Assembly: GCA_022709585.1 (NCBI GenBank)
Contig: JAKLIN010000016.1
Span: 1 to 16,523, forward strand
Reading direction: 5' to 3'
DNA length: 16,523 bases
Source of the DNA: Nanobdellota archaeon
Lineage (GTDB): Archaea; Nanobdellota; Nanobdellia; Pacearchaeales; GW2011-AR1
The translations under genes and the position numbers were made by a program. This document shows positions 12,940 through 16,523 of the stretch, one piece after another. The first letter of the stretch is position 1. Each line of letters starts with the position of its first letter. A model generated the notes under the pieces. The model was not told the origin of the DNA. It did no database searches and saw nothing but the letters and a program-made list of their open reading frames with translations.

Positions 12940-14421
12940 ATGAACTTGAAAGTTAGATTTTTGAAATGGTCAACAGGCGCTCCTGTGGCTTTATTGAATG
13001 AGGAAACTGCTGAAAAAATCGGAGTCCATTCTTTAGATAGAATTTTAATAAAAACTGCTTCAAATCCTCCAAAGCAAATTTCAACAATAGTAAATACTAT
13101 CACTGGAACTGTCGGGAAAAAAGAGATAGTTGTTTCTTCAGAGTTAAAAAATATAATCGAATTAAAAAATGGGCAAGAAATTGATATAAGTTTTGCTCCA
13201 GCTCCTCAAAGTCTTGGCTTTATAAAAAAGAAATTAGACAATCGAAGGTTAAAAAGGAATGAAATTGAAGAGATAATCCGAGATGTTGTAAGAAATGCAT
13301 TGTCAGACTCAGAGATTTCTCTTTTTGTTTCTGCAATGTATCGAAATGGAATGAGCATGAAAGAAACAATCTATTTGATTGAAGCTATGATTAAAACAGG
13401 AAATCGGCTGGAAATTAAAGATAGGGTTCTTTCAGACAAGCATTCTATTGGGGGAATTCCTGGAAATAGAACAACTCCCTTGGTTGTAGCAATCTGCGCT
13501 GCTGCAGGATTAACTCTCCCAAAAACTTCTTCGCGTGCAATTACAAGCCCAGCAGGAACCGCAGATGTTATAGAAACAATCGCTAAAGTGGAATTTTCAA
13601 TGAAAGAATTAAAGAAAATAATTTACAAAACGAATGCTTGCTTGATTTGGGGCGGAGCTCTAGGAGTTGTTCCTGCAGACGAAAAAATAATCAAAATCGA
13701 AAAGATTTTGAAGATTGATCCAAAAGCTCAGCTTCTTGCTTCAATTATGTCTAAAAAAATTGCAATGGGGAGCAAATATGTTTTAATTGACATCCCTTAT
13801 GGAAAAGGAACAAAGGTTTCAAAAAAAGAAGCAAAAGTGCTTCAAAGAAAATTTGTCGCGATTGGAAAACATTTTCACATGAAAGTTAAATGTGTTTTAA
13901 CAGATGGGAAACAGCCTATTGGGAACGGAATCGGCCCTGTTTTAGAATTGATGGATATCTTAAAAGTTCTTGAACCAAAAGTGAAGGGCCCAGAAGACTT
14001 AGAAAAAAAGTCTATTTTCCTTTCAGCTAAACTTTTAGAACTTGCAGGTAAAGCAAAGAAAGGAAAAGGAGAAAAATTAGCTCGTGAAACACTTTATTCT
14101 GGGAAAGCTCTCGCAAAATTTAAAGAGATAATCAAAGCGCAAGGGGGTTCTTTTAAAAATATCAAATTTGCAAAATTCAAAAAAGATATTATTTCCACGA
14201 AGTCCGGAGAAGTTAAGGATATTGACAACAAATTGATTAATTCTCTCGCAAGAGTTGCAGGATGCCCTGCGGATAAGCAGTCAGGGTTGTATTTGTATAA
14301 ACATCTAGGAGATAAAATTCAAAGAGGAGAGCCAATTATTACTCTTTACGCAGAATCCAAATCCAGGCTATTTGAAGCTGAGAAATTCTATAAAAAAAAT
14401 CATCCAATCTCGATTAAATGA
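12940..14421 (+). CDS. deoA: AMP phosphorylase (archaeal thymidine-phosphorylase family)
   Basis: This enzyme splits AMP (and CMP or UMP) with phosphate into the free base and ribose 1,5-bisphosphate, the first step of the archaeal salvage route. Ribose-1,5-bisphosphate isomerase and type III RuBisCO follow it. At 493 residues it has the archaeal-specific N-terminal domain of about 85 residues. The phosphorylase body then has the phosphate and substrate motifs KHSIGGIPGNRTTPL (K167 onwards) and KTSSRAITSPAGTADVIE (S197 onwards), followed by WGGALGVVPADEKIIKIEK. The C-terminal domain has ARVAGCPADKQSGLYLYKHL and GDKIQRGEPIITLYAES. These distinguish it from bacterial thymidine phosphorylase of about 440 residues. 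It starts 4 bases after the AI-2E gene, probably in one mRNA. No isomerase or RuBisCO gene is in the window. Confidence 0.94.
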   Translation: MNLKVRFLKWSTGAPVALLNEETAEKIGVHSLDRILIKTASNPPKQISTIVNTITGTVGKKEIVVSSELKNIIELKNGQEIDISFAPAPQSLGFIKKKLDNRRLKRNEIEEIIRDVVRNALSDSEISLFVSAMYRNGMSMKETIYLIEAMIKTGNRLEIKDRVLSDKHSIGGIPGNRTTPLVVAICAAAGLTLPKTSSRAITSPAGTADVIETIAKVEFSMKELKKIIYKTNACLIWGGALGVVPADEKIIKIEKILKIDPKAQLLASIMSKKIAMGSKYVLIDIPYGKGTKVSKKEAKVLQRKFVAIGKHFHMKVKCVLTDGKQPIGNGIGPVLELMDILKVLEPKVKGPEDLEKKSIFLSAKLLELAGKAKKGKGEKLARETLYSGKALAKFKEIIKAQGGSFKNIKFAKFKKDIISTKSGEVKDIDNKLINSLARVAGCPADKQSGLYLYKHLGDKIQRGEPIITLYAESKSRLFEAEKFYKKNHPISIK

Positions 14422-14472
14422 ATTTGATGTGGTTGATAGCTTTCAAATAATCTTAATTTCGCTATAACTAAA

Positions 14473-14480
14473 TTTTTAAA
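14473..14480 (+). promoter_or_regulatory. TATA-like box before the small 97-residue gene
   Basis: TTTTTAAA is centred about 24 to 26 bases before the ATG at 14502, leaderless spacing. A second AT-rich stretch (TTTATA at 14485 to 14490) is too close to the start to serve. The 80-base gap from 14422 to 14501 holds nothing else that I can see. Confidence 0.45.
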
Positions 14481-14501
14481 CTTCTTTATACACCCTTTTT
14501 C

Positions 14502-14795
14502 ATGGAAGATTCAACTAGAAAAACAATACTTGTGAATTATGTTAAAAAAAATATTTCTAAAGGATACAAACCGGAATCTCTTAGATGGGCTCTTGTAAGC
14601 CAGGGTTATTCCCGAATCATAATTGATGATGCTTTCAAGCAGGCAACAAAAGAGCTGGAAGAAGAAGACAAAAAATTGAAAGCAGCTCAAATGGAAAGAG
14701 ACAAGCCTAAGATAGAATATCAAGCTTACGACGAAAACGATAAGCCCCTATTTCCAAAAAAAGATTGGTGGAAAAAATTATTTAGAATCAGATAA
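14502..14795 (+). CDS. Small helical protein with a GYS-type motif, unknown function
   Basis: The 97-residue product has two parts. Residues 7 to 50 form what looks like a compact helical domain: TILVNYVKKNISKGYKPESL, then RWALVSQGYSRIIIDDAFKQ. The repeated G-Y-x-x-E/S-x-I/L and Q-G-Y-S/x-x-I-I-D-x-A pattern resembles a three-helix UBA-like fold. I associate such modules with small proteins of DPANN archaea, but I cannot name a family. Residues 50 to 68 are a charged helix rich in E and K. The end (PKKDWWKKLFRIR) is basic and aromatic and could touch membrane or RNA. There is no signal peptide or membrane span. It lies between the AMP phosphorylase and glmS genes on the same strand, with its own TATA-like box. 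Its existence as a gene is well supported; its role is open. Confidence 0.75.
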   Translation: MEDSTRKTILVNYVKKNISKGYKPESLRWALVSQGYSRIIIDDAFKQATKELEEEDKKLKAAQMERDKPKIEYQAYDENDKPLFPKKDWWKKLFRIR

Positions 14796-14800
14796 TTTAG

Positions 14801-14806
14801 TTTTTT
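14801..14806 (+). terminator. Possible T-tract terminator after the small gene
   Basis: Six T residues follow the stop codon by 5 bases. Archaeal termination usually occurs at such oligo-T tracts without a hairpin. T-rich runs are common in this AT-rich DNA, so support is limited to the position at a gene end before the next promoter. Confidence 0.3.
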
Positions 14807-14845
14807 AATGAATAAAATTTAGTTCTTGATTTCACTTTCACAATT

Positions 14846-14853
14846 TTTATAAT
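14846..14853 (+). promoter_or_regulatory. TATA box of glmS
   Basis: TTTATAAT is centred about 27 bases before the glmS ATG at 14877, leaderless spacing. The gap of 81 bases between the small gene and glmS contains this box and the T-tract and nothing else that I can see. No riboswitch or ribozyme-like glmS leader is possible with so little upstream sequence. Confidence 0.5.
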
Positions 14854-14876
14854 CTCTTTTTGGCGCTTGTTTTATA

Positions 14877-16523
14877 ATGTGTGGAATCATTGGATATATC
14901 GGAAACAAGTCTGCTGCGCCAATTTTAATCGAGGGATTAAAACGCATGGAATACCGGGGTTATGACAGTGCGGGAATAGCCCTTGTTGGAAAAAAATCAG
15001 ATGAAGAGAACTCTTTGCAAATAACTAAGCAAGCTGGCAGAGTTTCAGAGTTGGAGTCGCAGAAGAAAGAATTGCAAGAAAGCGAGCAAGGAATTGCACA
15101 CACAAGATGGGCAACGCATGGAGCTCCAAATAAAATAAATGCTCATCCTCATACAGACTGCAAGGGGAATATAGCCTTAGTTCATAACGGAATAATCGAG
15201 AATTATCTTTCATTAAAAGAGATGTTAACTCAAGAAGGGCATATCTTCAAATCGCAAACTGACACGGAAGTTTTAGTGCATTTGATCGAAAAGTTTTATC
15301 AAGGAGATTTGGAAAAAGCAGTGGCAAAAGCTCTTAAACTCGTCGAGGGAACTTACGGGATTGCAGTAACTCATAAAAATGAATCTTGCATTATCGCTGC
15401 TCGTCACGGTTCTCCAATTCTGTTAGGCATAGGAAAAGAAGAAATGTTTGTTGTTTCAGACGCTTCTGCAGTGCTAGAGCACACAAAAGCCGTGGTTTAT
15501 CTAAAAGACAAAGAAGTTGCAAAAATTAATAAGGATTCTTACTCAGTCAAAAATCTCAATGGAGAAAAAGTTGATTCTGAAATAAAGCAGATTCAATGGA
15601 ATTTAAGCCAAATTGAAAAAGGGGGATTTCAACATTTCACTTTAAAAGAAATATTTGAACAGCCAGAATCTGTTGCGAACACTCTCCGAGGGAGAATTAA
15701 AGAAAATCAAATAAAACTTTCTTTAAATTTAGATTTAAACTTTATCAACAAAATCAATAGAATAATCATTGTAGGATGCGGGACAAGTTGGCACTCTGCT
15801 CTTATCGGAAAAAATTACTTAGAAAGATTTTGCAGAATTCCTGTAGAAGTTGACTATGCTTCTGAGTTTAGATACAGAAATCCGATTATTTCAAAGAAGG
15901 ATTTAGTTATTGCAATTTCTCAGTCCGGAGAAACAGCAGATACCCTCGCGGCAATTAAGCATGCAAAATTACAAGGAGCAAAAACCCTTGGGATTATCAA
16001 TGTTGTAGATTCTACAATTGCCAGAGAAGTAGACTCAGGAATTTATCTTCATGCTGGGCCGGAAATAGGCGTAGCAAGCACAAAGGCATTCAGTTCTCAA
16101 TTAACCGCTCTTTTGCTGTTGTCGCTTTATTTCGCTGAAAAAAAGAAGCTAAAAATTGCAGAGGAATTTTTAAATGAAATAAGCACCCTTCCGGAGTTGA
16201 TTAAAAAAACATTACAACTAGATGAAAAAATTATTGAAATTGCCAAAAAGTTCTCAAACGCAAAAAATTTCCTTTATTTAGGCAGAGGAATAAATTTCCC
16301 TGTGGCTATAGAAGGAGCATTAAAGCTCAAGGAAATTTCTTATATTCCTGCTGAAGGCTACCCTGCTGCGGAAATGAAACATGGGCCAATCGCGCTTATC
16401 GACGAAAATTTGCCAGTGGTGTTCTTAGCTCCAAAAAATCAAGATTATCTTAAGATTATCAGCAATATGCAAGAAGTTAAAGCAAGAAATGGAAAAATTA
16501 TCGTTATAACGAATAATCCTGAT
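14877..16523 (+). CDS. glmS: Glutamine-fructose-6-phosphate aminotransferase (isomerizing), partial at right edge
   Basis: GlmS makes glucosamine 6-phosphate from fructose 6-phosphate and glutamine, the entry step to UDP-N-acetylglucosamine for surface glycans and glycoproteins. There are 549 codons in the window without a stop; the family is about 600 residues, so only the end is missing. The N-terminal glutaminase domain starts with the nucleophile Cys2 (MCGIIGYIGNK) and has the EYRGYDSAGIA, HTRWATHGAPN and HNGIIENY motifs. Two SIS domains follow, with VGCGTSWHSALIGKNYLERF from residue 299, and SQSGETADTLAAIKHAK from residue 348. After these come GVASTKAFSSQLTALLLL and the active-site stretch EGALKLKEISYIPAEGYPAA ahead of EMKHGPIAL. 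All key motifs are intact. The start is set by the obligatory Cys2 and by the TATA box at leaderless distance. Confidence 0.97.
   Translation, partial: MCGIIGYIGNKSAAPILIEGLKRMEYRGYDSAGIALVGKKSDEENSLQITKQAGRVSELESQKKELQESEQGIAHTRWATHGAPNKINAHPHTDCKGNIALVHNGIIENYLSLKEMLTQEGHIFKSQTDTEVLVHLIEKFYQGDLEKAVAKALKLVEGTYGIAVTHKNESCIIAARHGSPILLGIGKEEMFVVSDASAVLEHTKAVVYLKDKEVAKINKDSYSVKNLNGEKVDSEIKQIQWNLSQIEKGGFQHFTLKEIFEQPESVANTLRGRIKENQIKLSLNLDLNFINKINRIIIVGCGTSWHSALIGKNYLERFCRIPVEVDYASEFRYRNPIISKKDLVIAISQSGETADTLAAIKHAKLQGAKTLGIINVVDSTIAREVDSGIYLHAGPEIGVASTKAFSSQLTALLLLSLYFAEKKKLKIAEEFLNEISTLPELIKKTLQLDEKIIEIAKKFSNAKNFLYLGRGINFPVAIEGALKLKEISYIPAEGYPAAEMKHGPIALIDENLPVVFLAPKNQDYLKIISNMQEVKARNGKIIVITNNPD

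Noticed and set aside
14796..14876. A glmS ribozyme or other structured leader before glmS
   Set aside because: Only 81 bases separate the genes and the TATA box is placed for a transcript starting at the ATG, leaving no leader.
1..16523. Mobile elements, CRISPR arrays, tRNA or rRNA genes
   Set aside because: No transposase, regularly spaced repeat, cloverleaf or rRNA-like sequence was seen on either strand.

Overview
The window is a stretch of an archaeal chromosome of low GC content. Archaeal identity comes from the gene content and order: an S10-spc ribosomal protein superoperon that includes the archaeal/eukaryotic proteins eS4, eL32 and eL19 and an eIF1 (SUI1) gene. Every operon head also has a TATA-like box instead of bacterial -35/-10 elements, and an archaeal-type AMP phosphorylase is present. 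The AT-rich genome, slightly short ribosomal proteins with lysine-rich tails, the AMP phosphorylase and a small GYS-motif helical protein suggest a DPANN lineage of the Pacearchaeota/Woesearchaeota kind. That placement is inference.

Positions 1 to 10954, minus strand: one continuous ribosomal cluster, read from right to left: uL3, uL4, uL23, uL2, uS19, uL22, uS3, uL29, eIF1, uS17, uL14, uL24, eS4, uL5, uS14, uS8, uL6, eL32, eL19, uL18, uS5 and uL30 (cut by the left edge). Nearly every junction has 1 or 2 bases between stop and start, or a 1- or 4-base overlap, so the genes are almost certainly cotranscribed and translationally coupled. Two things break the standard picture. The eS4 and uL5 genes share one uninterrupted reading frame with no stop between them. 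The RNase P protein gene (Rpp29) that usually lies between eIF1 and uS17 is absent, and the longest gap of the cluster (20 bases) sits exactly there.

Positions 11094 to 11819, minus strand: a protein of 241 residues that I do not recognise, immediately upstream of the ribosomal cluster and in the same direction.

Positions 11892 to 16523, plus strand: a divergent group. An AI-2E family membrane protein and an AMP phosphorylase (nucleotide salvage) form a pair 4 bases apart. A small helical protein of 97 residues follows. Last comes glmS (glucosamine-6-phosphate synthase), cut by the right edge. The putative TATA boxes of the heads on this side lie about 23 to 28 bases before the start codon, the spacing expected for leaderless archaeal mRNAs.

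There is no CRISPR array, transposon, tRNA or rRNA, and no gene-free stretch longer than 300 bases. Most of the window is ordinary core genome. The points worth a second look are the stopless eS4-uL5 junction, the missing Rpp29, the base composition of eIF1, the related N-terminal tails on three unrelated ribosomal proteins, and the orphan protein at 11094.
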